The notes under the pieces: generated by a model | Told to the model about the DNA's origin: nothing | Databases searched by the model: none | The model's input: only the letters and a program-made list of their open reading frames with translations | Part shown: one piece after another, positions 23,429-32,398 of the stretch | Numbering within the stretch: position 1 is the stretch's first letter | Layout of the letters: the number at the start of each line of letters is the position of its first letter | Translations under genes and position numbers: made by a program | Source of the DNA: Streptomyces phaeochromogenes | GTDB taxonomy: Bacteria; Actinomycetota; Actinomycetes; Streptomycetales; Streptomycetaceae | Reading direction: 5' to 3' | Assembly: GCF_001418655.1 (NCBI RefSeq) | Contig: NZ_LIQZ01000212.1 | Coordinates: 1-32,759 of the forward strand | DNA length: 32,759 nucleotides

Positions 23429-26400
23429 TCACCCAACCGCTGTGATCTGCTCGTTGGTCTCTCTCAGTCTGCCTCTGCGGAGCAGTTCGTCGATGTCGGA
23501 GTCCAGGAAGCTGCGGATATCTCGGCCCATGCGGCGCCACCCGAAGAACTCGCCTGTGTGCCGGACAAGTTCGTCGCGGGACGTGCCCGGGCACTCCGCA
23601 GCGAGTTCGTAGAGCGCCAACTGCCGTTCAACCGGAGCAATGTGCGCGGCCTTGCGCGGGGTGTCGCCTTCCCCTGGAACACGAGCATCCAGCTCTTCCC
23701 GGCCTGCAACATCCAAGAAGGAGCCGTCGACGGTGACCTGCCCCGAGAGGACGAGACCGCGCACCACTTCCCGTACGTTGTCGCGGATCCTGTTGCCCGC
23801 CCGGGCCACACCCCACGCCTCCCTGGCTCGCTGTACCAACAGCTCCTCGTGGATGGGGCCCTCGATGCCGATGATTCTGTTCAGCAGCGTGCGGAGCGCG
23901 GGGCGGGCCTCCGGCATGTGCAGTTCGTACGGTGAGGGCACCGTCATCTCGCATGCCTCGTACAGGGAGCTCCATGGGCGGTCGGGCTCGGTGTCGACCG
24001 GGACGCGCTCATGGTCTGCGGCGTCTGTCGGATACGTATGGTTCCCCGGTTCCGAAGTATCGGGCACGGCCGAAATGCCAGCGAGCGGGGCAGCCTCCCC
24101 GGCCGAGGTGTCCCCCACGTTGTCGCGCGCAGCAGCCGCCGTCGGGCCCGTCCTTGAAACCGTCGAGGCGGCCCCCGACATCGGTCCCCGTTCGACCGCC
24201 AGCTCGACTGCCTCGCGCAGTCTCAGCTCGGCTGCGGCCCTGCCCCGATACCAGTCGGTGCCCCAGATGCGGTGCAGCCGCCAGCCCAAACCGGCAAGCA
24301 CTTCTTCCCGCAGTCGGTCGCGGTCCCGAGCCGTCCTGGACGAGTGGTACATCGCACCGTCGCACTCGATGCCGAGCGCGTAGGTGCCGGGGAACTGCGG
24401 ATGGCGCACGCCGATGTCGATGCGGTATCCGGCGACGCCGACCTGCGGCTGCACCCGATAGCCCCAGTCGCGTAGCACCTCCAGGACCGACTCCTCGAAT
24501 GGGCTGTCCGGCTCGGCGTCGGCCTGTGTCACGTCCTGCGCGAGGACGGCGTGGCCGTTCTCGGCGTACTCGAGATACCGCTTGAGGTGCTGGACGCTCT
24601 CGTTCGCGCTGTCGGCCAGGCCGCTGCTCCGGAAGGACGCGACGACCTCCATGCGGAAGCGGGCTCGGGTGACAGCGACGTTGAGGCGCCGCCAGCCGCC
24701 CCCCTTGTTGATTGGCCCGAAGTTCGTGCCGAACTTGCCGTGCTCGTCGGGGCCATACCCGATCGACATGATCATGACGTCGCGCTCGTCGCCTTGGACG
24801 GATTCGAGGTTCTTGACGAAGAACCCGTCGAGTCGATCCTCGGTGAAGCAGTTGTCCAGGTCGGGGCGGAGCAGCCTGGCCTGCTGGACAGCTTGGTCGA
24901 TGGCCGCCGCCTGGGCCTGCGAGAGGGCGACGACACCCAGGGTGCGGCTGGGGCGTGTGTCGAAGTGATGGATGACCCGCCGGGCGACGAACTCCGCCTC
25001 CGTGCGGTTGTCTCGTCGGCCGCCCCGGTCGTACACGCCCTGTGTCGGGAAGAACTCGACGCCGATGTCGTTGCCGTGGTCCAGGGCTCCCGGGAAGGTC
25101 ACCATGGAGTTGCCGTAGAAGGACTTGTTGCTGAACGTGATCAGGTCCTCGTGACGGCTGCGGTAGTGCCAGCGCAGGGACAGCTCTCTGAGGGCACCCG
25201 CCTTGCAGGCATGCAACAGCGACTCGAAGGTGTCGGGTACGTCTTCGTCGTACTCGTCGGAGTCTTCCTCGACCGCCGCGTCGAAGAAGGAGGTGGGTGG
25301 CAGCTGCTTCTCGTCGCCGGCCACGATCAGCGAGTCTGCCCGGTAGACGCAGTTGACCGCGTCGGCGGGGCGAACCTGTGACGCCTCGTCGAAGATGACC
25401 ACGTCGAAGTGGTAGTCAGCGGGCAGGAACTGACTCACCGTGAGCGGGCTCATCATGAAGCACGGCTTGATGAGCCGGACGACGTCACGGGTTTGGCCGA
25501 GTAATTCCCGCACCGGCATATGGCGTCGCTTCAGTTCCGCCTGGCGCTTGATCACTGCGGCCGGCCCGCCGCTGAGCCGACGCGGTCGGCGCTCGTTGCA
25601 CGCCTCGACCACGGCTCCACTGGCTGCAGCGACCAGCCGCCGGTCGGCCTTCTGGAAGTCCGCCACCCGGACGTCCAGGTCCGCGGAACGGCTGGTGGCG
25701 AGCCTGGTATCCGTGGCCAAGAGGTCGTCGGCCCAGCACTTCAGCACCGCCTGCTCCACGACCGCAGGCAACTGCTCGGGCAGGATGCCGCGTTCGACAG
25801 CGCGCGAAACGATCTCCTCGACTCCGTGTCGGGCCAGAACGTCCAGTCCGGAGCGGTACGCATGCCATTCCTCCGGGCCACGCGGGTCAGCCCGGAGTTC
25901 GTCGACGGCCTGCTGGGCCTGATCGAAAGTACCGAACAGGGCGAAAGCCAACTGAACCTGGCGGGACTCGTCGAAGAGGTCGTGCAGTGCGGTCGAGGAC
26001 TCGGCCCAGCGCTCAGCGCGACGCCATGCCTCCACGCACCATCCGACCAACGCGCCGCGAATGCCGCGGGCCAACAGCCCCGGCAGCGGATCGGGCTCAG
26101 TGCCATCGGCCAGTCGGGCCGTGAGGAGGTCTCGGTGAGTGGTCCCGCGGGTGAGTTCAGCGATGCGATCCGCCACAGTCAGCGCGGCGTCCAGGGCGGG
26201 CAGTTCGTCCCCGTTGCGGGGAACATAGCCGCCTAGTGCGTCCTCGTGGTGTATCGCCAGTCGGGCGACCTCGGCCGCAGTGTTCTGCCAGGCCAAGGCG
26301 TCGTTCAGGCGCTGGGGCAGCGACTTGTCCCAGACATCGTCGCGCGTGAGCCCGGTTGCTGCCTCGCGGTCAGCCTTGTACTGCGCGGATAGACGCGCGA

Positions 26401-28480
26401 AAACACCTCGGTGCTGTCGAGTGAACCTCTCGACCAGGGCCGGCAACTCTTGGGCCCGCAGTACCTGTTCACCGAAGACGTCCTCCGCTACTGCACGAGC
26501 CTCCGCGCGGGCAGCGAGCGCGTCCCGCATCTCCCCAGCCACCTTGTGCGCCTCGCGCAGCCCTTCCTCGTCGAACCATCGTGCAGGCGGTCGCGTCGCC
26601 GCGGAGGCCAGATCGGCAAGTTCCAGTAGATCGAATGCGGCCTGCGAGGCTTCCGGCTTGGGCAGCCCGAACAGGTCGGCCAGTTGAGCGAGGCTCCCGG
26701 AGAGGTCTTCCGACACGCCGCCACTGACCGTGGTCACGTGCCGGTCGGGCAGCCCCGCTTCGAGAAGCCGTACGGTCTGCCGTACATCGTGCACGGTATG
26801 CGGTTCGGGAGTCGTGGAGGCGAATGGGCGGCGTTCGGCTGCTGTGCGTAGATCTCCCAGTGCGACAGCAGCCTCAGTGAGAACCGCGGTTGGAGCTGAG
26901 GCTCCATTCAGCCCGCGCCAGACGAACGCGTCGCCTTCCGCTGCCGGGCGCCAGGAACGGCTGACGGTGCCAGCCGCTTCCAGCAGCGCCTGAAGCTCCC
27001 CGGCGCCAAGCTGCCGGACCGTGCCGGTGCTTCTGGCGCCGAGGGTGAGTTGTGGCGTGTCTGCCCGCTCTAGGAGGACCAAGCAGCCCAGGACATCGTG
27101 AAGACACCGGTCGAGCGGTTCGCGGATCTGGTTCATCGCCGCTGCGTAGGCGGAGAGTTCCTCGCGCAGCCGGCGGGCACGGTCGAGTTCGTGCTCGGCT
27201 GCGCCGGTGATCGGCACCTTGGTGGTCAATACCCGTTCGAGCTCTGTCGCCACGGCCTTCTTGCTGGTGTCACCGCTGTGCAGTGCCATCACGAAGTCCC
27301 CGAGGCCGACGCCTCGCAGCCTGTTGCGGACCACGTCGAGTGCTGCGGCCTTCTCACTGACGAAGAGAACGGAACGGCCGGCGTGCATGAGCGCAGCGAT
27401 CATGTTGGTGATCGTCTGGCTCTTGCCCGTACCCGGCGGCCCGCTCATCACGAAGGAACGGCCGTCCAGCGCGGCCGCGATGCACTGCCGTTGCGAGGAG
27501 TCCGCGTCCAGCACGAGCGGAGTCCGTTCGGGCAGCTGGATTTCGTCGATGCGGTCGAGCTCGGGCGGTTCGAAGCCGATCAGATCGTCGGGCAGTCCCG
27601 CATCGGGTCCGAGGCCGACGGCCCGGATCAGCGGATGAGTGAGGATGCGCTCCTCGTTCTGTTGGAGGTCCTGGTACATGGCCTCTTTGTGTGAGGCGAA
27701 GAGGCCGAGCACGAGGCGCTCGTCCACCGACCAGCCGTCCTGTGCACGCACAACCTGCCTGGCGGCGGCAAGGACCGCGGCAGGATCGGCGACATCGCAG
27801 TCGGCGACCGAACTCCAGTCGACACCCAGCCGTTCCAGCTTGACCGCCAGCGCGGGATTGTGGATCCGGTCCTGGCCCTCCGCGAGATGCAGACGCGTCT
27901 GGCGCCGGCCGTCGCGACGAAGCTCCACGGGTACGAGCAGCAGTGGAGCGGAACTCGTCTCCTCTGCGCCCTCCTCCCGCCAATCCACCATGCCGACGCC
28001 CAGCCAGAGCACCCACAGGCCGTAGTCGTTGTACATCTGGCCGGACTTTTGGCGCAGTTGGTAGAGCGACGCATCCAGCCCCGCCTGCGTGTTCTTCTGC
28101 GTCACCAAGGCAGCGGCACGACCGGCGCCGCCAACCGCGGAGGTGGCGTCGTACTCGTAGAACACTCCGCTGCTCGGAGCCGCGCCCTCTGTGGCCTCGC
28201 CATCCACGCCGCCTTCGACGTGCTTGGCGTCCTCCACGGAAGCAAAAGTCCAACCACGAGCGAGCCCCGCCAACACCGCAGAGACTCCAGGAGCCGTAAT
28301 CTCCAGGGTCGCGGTCCTCGTATGGCGGAAATTCAGCAGACGGTTGCGTCCGCCGAGGTCGAGCAAGGAGTTGCGCCAATCACCCAGCACAGCCTTCAAC
28401 CGGTTAAGAGCAGGATCGCCACCACCGGCCGGACCACTGCTGTCACTCGCCGGGGCTCCGGTCCATCGCGAACTGGGCAT
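23429..28480 (-). CDS. DUF4011 - SF1 helicase - Vsr-like nuclease (MTES_1575) - DUF3320 protein
   Basis: A 1683-aa protein from ATG 28480. Residues 25-320 are the DUF4011 domain (WRNSLLDLGGRNRLLNFR at the start). The UPF1-like helicase core has Walker A GPPGTGKS at 347-354, a long helical insertion (about 430-970), DEAS at 1031-1034, GDEKQLPP shortly after, WHYRSRHEDLI, NLESVQGDERDVMIMSIG and LNVAVTRARFR. The Vsr-like endonuclease follows with RIDIGV and IECDG (Glu1372-Asp1374), YHSSRTARDRDRLREEVL and LGWRLHRIWGTDWY, all catalytic positions present. After a linker comes DUF3320 (about 1500-1560) and a winged-helix-like end. This is a full-length member of a family found in defence islands: an ATP-driven translocase coupled to a nuclease. 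It carries a TTA codon at residue 993. It converges on the EACC1 cluster, so it is transcribed separately from its own promoter beyond 28480. Confidence 0.9.
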   Translation of the reverse strand: MPSSRWTGAPASDSSGPAGGGDPALNRLKAVLGDWRNSLLDLGGRNRLLNFRHTRTATLEITAPGVSAVLAGLARGWTFASVEDAKHVEGGVDGEATEGAAPSSGVFYEYDATSAVGGAGRAAALVTQKNTQAGLDASLYQLRQKSGQMYNDYGLWVLWLGVGMVDWREEGAEETSSAPLLLVPVELRRDGRRQTRLHLAEGQDRIHNPALAVKLERLGVDWSSVADCDVADPAAVLAAARQVVRAQDGWSVDERLVLGLFASHKEAMYQDLQQNEERILTHPLIRAVGLGPDAGLPDDLIGFEPPELDRIDEIQLPERTPLVLDADSSQRQCIAAALDGRSFVMSGPPGTGKSQTITNMIAALMHAGRSVLFVSEKAAALDVVRNRLRGVGLGDFVMALHSGDTSKKAVATELERVLTTKVPITGAAEHELDRARRLREELSAYAAAMNQIREPLDRCLHDVLGCLVLLERADTPQLTLGARSTGTVRQLGAGELQALLEAAGTVSRSWRPAAEGDAFVWRGLNGASAPTAVLTEAAVALGDLRTAAERRPFASTTPEPHTVHDVRQTVRLLEAGLPDRHVTTVSGGVSEDLSGSLAQLADLFGLPKPEASQAAFDLLELADLASAATRPPARWFDEEGLREAHKVAGEMRDALAARAEARAVAEDVFGEQVLRAQELPALVERFTRQHRGVFARLSAQYKADREAATGLTRDDVWDKSLPQRLNDALAWQNTAAEVARLAIHHEDALGGYVPRNGDELPALDAALTVADRIAELTRGTTHRDLLTARLADGTEPDPLPGLLARGIRGALVGWCVEAWRRAERWAESSTALHDLFDESRQVQLAFALFGTFDQAQQAVDELRADPRGPEEWHAYRSGLDVLARHGVEEIVSRAVERGILPEQLPAVVEQAVLKCWADDLLATDTRLATSRSADLDVRVADFQKADRRLVAAASGAVVEACNERRPRRLSGGPAAVIKRQAELKRRHMPVRELLGQTRDVVRLIKPCFMMSPLTVSQFLPADYHFDVVIFDEASQVRPADAVNCVYRADSLIVAGDEKQLPPTSFFDAAVEEDSDEYDEDVPDTFESLLHACKAGALRELSLRWHYRSRHEDLITFSNKSFYGNSMVTFPGALDHGNDIGVEFFPTQGVYDRGGRRDNRTEAEFVARRVIHHFDTRPSRTLGVVALSQAQAAAIDQAVQQARLLRPDLDNCFTEDRLDGFFVKNLESVQGDERDVMIMSIGYGPDEHGKFGTNFGPINKGGGWRRLNVAVTRARFRMEVVASFRSSGLADSANESVQHLKRYLEYAENGHAVLAQDVTQADAEPDSPFEESVLEVLRDWGYRVQPQVGVAGYRIDIGVRHPQFPGTYALGIECDGAMYHSSRTARDRDRLREEVLAGLGWRLHRIWGTDWYRGRAAAELRLREAVELAVERGPMSGAASTVSRTGPTAAAARDNVGDTSAGEAAPLAGISAVPDTSEPGNHTYPTDAADHERVPVDTEPDRPWSSLYEACEMTVPSPYELHMPEARPALRTLLNRIIGIEGPIHEELLVQRAREAWGVARAGNRIRDNVREVVRGLVLSGQVTVDGSFLDVAGREELDARVPGEGDTPRKAAHIAPVERQLALYELAAECPGTSRDELVRHTGEFFGWRRMGRDIRSFLDSDIDELLRRGRLRETNEQITAVG

Positions 28481-28601
28481 ACACGAAGTATCTCAGTACT
28501 GATAGCCCGACACACCTGTATCAGCCCTTTTCGTCGACCGCTCGCTCAAGCCCGTCCCCGCAGTGTCCTCATCTCTCGACGCATGCTGCCCGCAGCAGCC
28601 A

Positions 28602-28636
28602 AAAGGCCAGGTCACGGACTACGTGACCTGGCCTTT
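28602..28636 (-). terminator. Strong intrinsic terminator, 15-bp perfect stem
   Basis: Arms AAAGGCCAGGTCACG (28602-28616) and CGTGACCTGGCCTTT (28622-28636) with a 5-nt loop; on the reverse strand the stem is followed by TTTT. It lies 3 bp after the tRNA-like 3' end, as a tRNA terminator would. It also insulates the DUF4011 gene from upstream transcription. Confidence 0.85.
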
Positions 28637-28639
28637 ACG

Positions 28640-28670
28640 GGAGCCACCCTTGGGATTCGAACCCGAGACC
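28640..28670 (-). pseudogene. 3' end of a tRNA gene (tRNA-Thr-like), probable att-site remnant
   Basis: On the reverse strand the segment reads GGTCTCGGGTTCGAATCCC and ends AAGGGTGGCTCC. It contains a T-arm with the canonical TTCGAAT loop and an acceptor-stem 3' strand, closely like the end of actinobacterial tRNA-Thr. No matching D-arm or proper anticodon arm exists at 28671-28740 (the loop lacks U33), and one T-stem pair (C-A) is mismatched. A detached 3' half followed by its terminator is the classic scar left by an integrative element that uses a tRNA as attB. The isoacceptor is from memory and less sure. Confidence 0.65.
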
Positions 28671-28704
28671 ATTGCAAGGCCTGCAAGATCGTGACGGATG
28701 GCGA

Positions 28705-28815
28705 TCAGTGATCACACTCGGTCCGTTTTTCCCTGGTCAGAGACTTGCAGAGTTCGATGGCGTGCCGCTTGATCCAGTGGGTGTTCAACTGTCCGCTCAC
28801 GTATCGCTCACGCAT
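28705..28815 (-). CDS. Possible 36-aa ORF or 3' gene remnant next to the tRNA scar
   Basis: The frame from ATG 28815 encodes a basic peptide (MRERYVSGQLNTHWIKRHAI and on) with a natural residue mix rather than the Arg/Pro-rich look of chance frames. It ends 35 bp from the tRNA-like segment, where an integrase or excisionase gene of an integrated element usually ends. No family recognised; it may be the tail of a deleted gene. Confidence 0.25.
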   Translation of the reverse strand: MRERYVSGQLNTHWIKRHAIELCKSLTREKRTECDH

Positions 28816-28976
28816 ATGGCGTGCCTGGCCAGGACTCCGGAGCCGACTTCCGAGGCAGCGACCCACTCGCCTTGGGCGGCGGACCGCACACTCTGTTGGG
28901 GACGAGAAACAGATCGAGAACCAGGCCGACCGCGCCGCATCAGGGTCGTCGGCCGCCTGATTATGAGGGCCGAAGC

Positions 28977-29975
28977 TCAGTCGTCGTAGCACTCGGTGAC
29001 GACGAACCGCGTCCCCTCCAGCACCCCTCCGACACGCGTCTCAGCCCACTTAGCCAGCAGGTTCGGCTCACCTTCGATCCGGTTCAGCAGATCGGCAATC
29101 TCATCAGCGCCCGGCGATGTGGGGAGCACGCAGCGAACTACCGCACTGCCTGTTGCGCTATCGCAATCCTCGTAGTCCTCGTTGGGGTCATCGGGTACCC
29201 AGCGGCCGATCTCGACGTCCCAAGCGTCAGCGCCGTCATCACCGGGCTTCGGCGCATGAACAGACAGGTAGTAGCCGTCTGAATCGTACGGTTCCGCGAA
29301 GATCGCAAGGTTGGCATCTTCCAGCCCCCCCAGCATGTCGGGGAACCGACAGCAGGCGGTGGCCAGCACCCGTAGGTTCGCGATGGCCTTCTCGCGCTCC
29401 CCGGGAGTGATCCCTTCTTCGAGACGATCCAGCTGATCACGTGCCTCACCGCTCAGCATGTCCACTCCGCCGTCATACGTCACGAACGGCTGGCCGAAGT
29501 CCCAGGAACGCCGGCCCTCCGTCTCGGGCACGAAAGTCCCCTCTGAGTACTCGGCGAGCGCCTCGGACAACTGCCGTGCTTCCGTTTCCAGTTCCGCGTT
29601 GATCGCGATGCGGATGGGCTCGGGCACCGCCGTCAGAACGTCGTCCAAATCGGCGAGCGCCTGGTGGAGTTCCAGACAGGTGTACTCGTACCACAGGCTG
29701 TGCGCACCGTTCAGAAGATCGGCACGCGAAGCCAGGTCGGTCAGCGCTGCAAGGTGCTTCGTCGGATAATACGCCACCCCGCGGTCACGACGATCATGAA
29801 CGCTCACCGGGACGGTGGTGAGGGCGGAGATCCGATTGAGCGCGTCAACGATCGGTGCCGCAAGGGCGGATGTGGCAAGGCTCGTCACAGTCGACGATTC
29901 GACCCCGCCCGGCCCCTGGTAGGTCGCCAGGATCTGCGTCTTCCCGCGGTTCGCGTGCTGAGAATAAACGGTCAT
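28977..29975 (-). CDS. Hypothetical protein, 332 aa
   Basis: From ATG 29975, preceded by AAAGGCG. It is soluble and acidic overall. The N-terminal third has a helical segment (IVDALNRISALTTVPVSVHD) and the motif RDRGVAYYPTKHLAALTDLA. The middle is helical and acidic (ELHQALADLDDVLTAVPEPI; RQLSEALAEYSEGTF). The last third contains WDVEIGRWVPDDPNEDYED, two Cys (VVRCVL; TECYDD) and short strands. No signal peptide, membrane helix or known catalytic motif. It stands alone, 284 bp from the GmrSD gene on the same strand, with the tRNA scar on the other side. Function unknown; possible cargo of the element that used the tRNA. Confidence 0.65.
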   Translation of the reverse strand: MTVYSQHANRGKTQILATYQGPGGVESSTVTSLATSALAAPIVDALNRISALTTVPVSVHDRRDRGVAYYPTKHLAALTDLASRADLLNGAHSLWYEYTCLELHQALADLDDVLTAVPEPIRIAINAELETEARQLSEALAEYSEGTFVPETEGRRSWDFGQPFVTYDGGVDMLSGEARDQLDRLEEGITPGEREKAIANLRVLATACCRFPDMLGGLEDANLAIFAEPYDSDGYYLSVHAPKPGDDGADAWDVEIGRWVPDDPNEDYEDCDSATGSAVVRCVLPTSPGADEIADLLNRIEGEPNLLAKWAETRVGGVLEGTRFVVTECYDD

Positions 29976-30259
29976 GAGAACGCCTTTCGACCACCAAGTT
30001 GAGACAGCCTGGTGGTCACGGAAGAATGTGGAGAGAGGTGGTGGCGAGGGTGCGTTCCGACGCTCCGTGCCTCAAAGAGACCGGCGGTGGCCCAGGTACT
30101 GTCCCGAACTCCTTGCCTGATTTCACCTTAGGGCGTATGCGTCGCACGCCACAACCTGCTTGTCCGGTGTACCACCAGTTCTGTTCCGCTCAGGGGACGA
30201 TCATGCTCTGCCCCTCTGCCCTCTACCCCTCTGGCACCCGACATGCCCAGCTGCCCGAG
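29976..30259. other. Intergenic spacer between GmrSD and the 332-aa gene
   Basis: The 284 bp hold no supported ORF and no strong hairpin. It must contain the promoter of the 332-aa gene and the end of the GmrSD transcript. Confidence 0.4.
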
Positions 30260-32122
30260 TCAGTCGACATCGGCCTTGGGTTTCGGCCACGCCCGGAGGG
30301 CGATACCGGAAAGCCACAGAGTGCGCAGCTGAATCCGGTCCTCGTCCCAGGACTCGACCCAACGATCAGTGGTCCACTTCTGATCAAGCCCCTCCGGAAC
30401 GGACAGGACGGAGGATGTCGTCAACCGCAGAAGACTGTGGGCGCGCAGTTCGTCCTTCTTACGGAGCCATTCCCGGTTGCTCAACGACGGATTGAGTTTC
30501 GTGGTGGTAAGCGTGAGATTGCCGAGCTGATGAACTGCCCCGTGCCGCTTCTCCAGGGCCTTCTCGCTGTCACCGTCGGCCAGTGGCCAGTGGGTCTCCC
30601 ACTTCTGCGGGAGGATGTGCTCGATGTTCAGCCGGGAATCCGAGCTGGAAAGTATCGGCGCAAGCTCGGTCTTCGGCGTCCGCAGGTGGTTCTCAAGCCC
30701 GACCAACAGTGCCTTCAACCGGGCCCGGTAGGACCGACGGTAAAGATCAGGCGTGATCAGGGCTTCAAGGAAAATCTGGTCGTCAGGCCACAACCGGGCC
30801 TCCGCCGTCTGATTCCACAGGCTTCGCGCGACGGCGAACCCAGCCCGGGCGGGGTCGCTCTCCTGAGCGTCGGCCAGCACTTGAACAAAGAGGCGATTAT
30901 AGTCTTTTGTCGTCATCAGGCACACGGCTCGCCGCATGAGAAATGAGTCGATGGCGCGGGCCGCCACCGCTCGTTGGTCGTTTGGCACCTCCTCCGTCGC
31001 GTGTAGATAGAGCAGCACCGGCCAGGGCGTCGCCGTCATGGTCTGCATGCGATCGAGCAACCGGCCGGTGGGATCGGTCAGCGGCAGCTCCCTAAGTCGC
31101 TGGTACGTGTCGGCGTAATGCCTGATGTTCCGGATCACGTCCGAAGCGTGCTGACCGCTCTCCGGAAGCCACTTCTTGAAGTCGGCGAAGAGGTGTTCCA
31201 CCAGAACGTCTTGACGCTTTTGAATGGTCAGCCAATAAGCCAGAAGCAGGTCGATCAGAGCGCGTCTGATACGTCCGGTCGTGACCTGACCGCGCCAAGG
31301 CTCGGCGTCAAGAGGCAGCCAGGCGTTCATCAGCAGCTCTTCCGAGTGGTGGTGCTGCCCCTGGGACTCGACTGTCTGGAAAAGGAGGTTCTTGACAAGG
31401 TCCGCAGCGTCGAGGCGCACTCCACGGTGATTCAGCGCTTCGAAGATGACCTGCGGGTCGTCGCCCGCGTCCAGGACGATCTCGACGAGCTGCATGCGCT
31501 CCTGAAGCGTGTAGTAGAGGTCATCGAGGCGCTGGGCGGGGTTGGACGCAGCCTTGGCCCAATCGCCGATCTCCTGCTCGAACCACATGCGGGCACGTAC
31601 CAGCCGGTGATCCGGGCGGGGAGCCACACCTTCGTCATCGCTCCGGCGCACAGCCCAGAGGAAAGCCGCACGGTCCTGAGGCAGCGGCCAGACCTTGTAG
31701 CGGTCGTCCGGGAAGGCCTCGTGAACCGTCTCCGCCCGATTCTCCAGCAGACTCGTGAAACGCCCGACCACGCTGTCGGCGGCAAAGCCGTGGGCGACGG
31801 CCCGAGCCGCAGCGAAGAGCACCTGCAGTGTGGTCATGCGCTGCTGGCCGTCGATGATGTGGGACGAACCAAGGCGCCGGGGCGGCCTGTACCGCTCTTG
31901 CACGACCACGGCACCCAGAAAATACGTGCGCGGCTTCGAATTCCCGGCACTGCTCTGCGCCCCTGCCTCCGCTTCCACCTCCTCCGCAGCCGTCCGCACG
32001 TCCTTCCAGAGGGGTTCCCAGTTGTCCTCCTGGTCCCAGACATAGGGTCTCTGGAAAATCGGGATCACACTCTGATGGTCGTTCGCGAAAACCTTCCCCA
32101 ACTTGACGTCGCCGGCCTGCAT
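30260..32122 (-). CDS. GmrSD-type type IV restriction endonuclease (DUF262-DUF1524 fusion)
   Basis: A 620-aa single-chain GmrSD protein from ATG 32122, which has GGAGGGG about 4 nt upstream. The N-terminal DUF262 domain has IPIFQRPYVWD (residues 20-30) and the NTPase-like signature IIDGQQRMTTL (89-99, Asp91-Arg95). A helical middle domain contains IFEALNHRGVRLDAADLVKN. The C-terminal DUF1524 domain is an HNH-type nuclease with NIEHILPQKW (His502) and HQLGNLTLTTTKLNPSLSN. Such enzymes use NTP hydrolysis to cut DNA with modified (glucosylated hydroxymethyl-) cytosines, or act as broader anti-phage nucleases. Length and motif order are complete. It is not linked to a methylase, as expected for a type IV enzyme. 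The gene stands alone. Confidence 0.92.
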   Translation of the reverse strand: MQAGDVKLGKVFANDHQSVIPIFQRPYVWDQEDNWEPLWKDVRTAAEEVEAEAGAQSSAGNSKPRTYFLGAVVVQERYRPPRRLGSSHIIDGQQRMTTLQVLFAAARAVAHGFAADSVVGRFTSLLENRAETVHEAFPDDRYKVWPLPQDRAAFLWAVRRSDDEGVAPRPDHRLVRARMWFEQEIGDWAKAASNPAQRLDDLYYTLQERMQLVEIVLDAGDDPQVIFEALNHRGVRLDAADLVKNLLFQTVESQGQHHHSEELLMNAWLPLDAEPWRGQVTTGRIRRALIDLLLAYWLTIQKRQDVLVEHLFADFKKWLPESGQHASDVIRNIRHYADTYQRLRELPLTDPTGRLLDRMQTMTATPWPVLLYLHATEEVPNDQRAVAARAIDSFLMRRAVCLMTTKDYNRLFVQVLADAQESDPARAGFAVARSLWNQTAEARLWPDDQIFLEALITPDLYRRSYRARLKALLVGLENHLRTPKTELAPILSSSDSRLNIEHILPQKWETHWPLADGDSEKALEKRHGAVHQLGNLTLTTTKLNPSLSNREWLRKKDELRAHSLLRLTTSSVLSVPEGLDQKWTTDRWVESWDEDRIQLRTLWLSGIALRAWPKPKADVD

Positions 32123-32191
32123 CGCCCCTCCGGTCCCCTCACCTGCATGGTCGTCGCAGCGTATCGGCGCAGGGACGATCGGCGTGAAGAC

Positions 32192-32398
32192 TTACGCTGC
32201 TCCGGCGTTGATGAAGTCCTGTGCGGTGCAGGGGACGAGGGCAACGTCCATGCGCGGAAGGTACCGGCGGGCGAGCGTCGTGATGTTGATGCGCCCCACT
32301 CCTCGGATGACGGGAATCATCTCCGCGTGAATCTGGACTGGTTGGTCCTCGCCCTTCGGCGGTACCGGTCCGGGTGCGGGAGATGGTCCAGGCCACAT
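32192..32398 (-). CDS. Possible small CDS or 3' remnant, 68 aa
   Basis: The frame from ATG 32398 ends in a plausible protein segment (QIHAEMIPVIRGVGRINITT, then LARRYLPRMDVALVPCTAQD). The first 15 residues are Pro-rich and the start has no ribosome-binding site, so this may be the 3' end of a truncated gene. I do not recognise the family. It lies 69 bp upstream of the GmrSD start on the same strand. Confidence 0.35.
   Translation of the reverse strand: MWPGPSPAPGPVPPKGEDQPVQIHAEMIPVIRGVGRINITTLARRYLPRMDVALVPCTAQDFINAGAA

Noticed and set aside
24551..25381. 276-codon forward frame opposite the DUF4011 helicase
   Set aside because: Antisense of the conserved helicase motifs; Val/Asp/Gly-rich shadow.
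26227..26238. 12-nt match to an arm of the partition palindrome
   Set aside because: Lies inside the DUF4011 coding frame as a single half-site; a chance match is the simplest explanation.
28640..28740. Intact tRNA gene
   Set aside because: Only the T-arm and acceptor 3' strand are present; the upstream sequence gives no D-arm, and the anticodon loop lacks U33.
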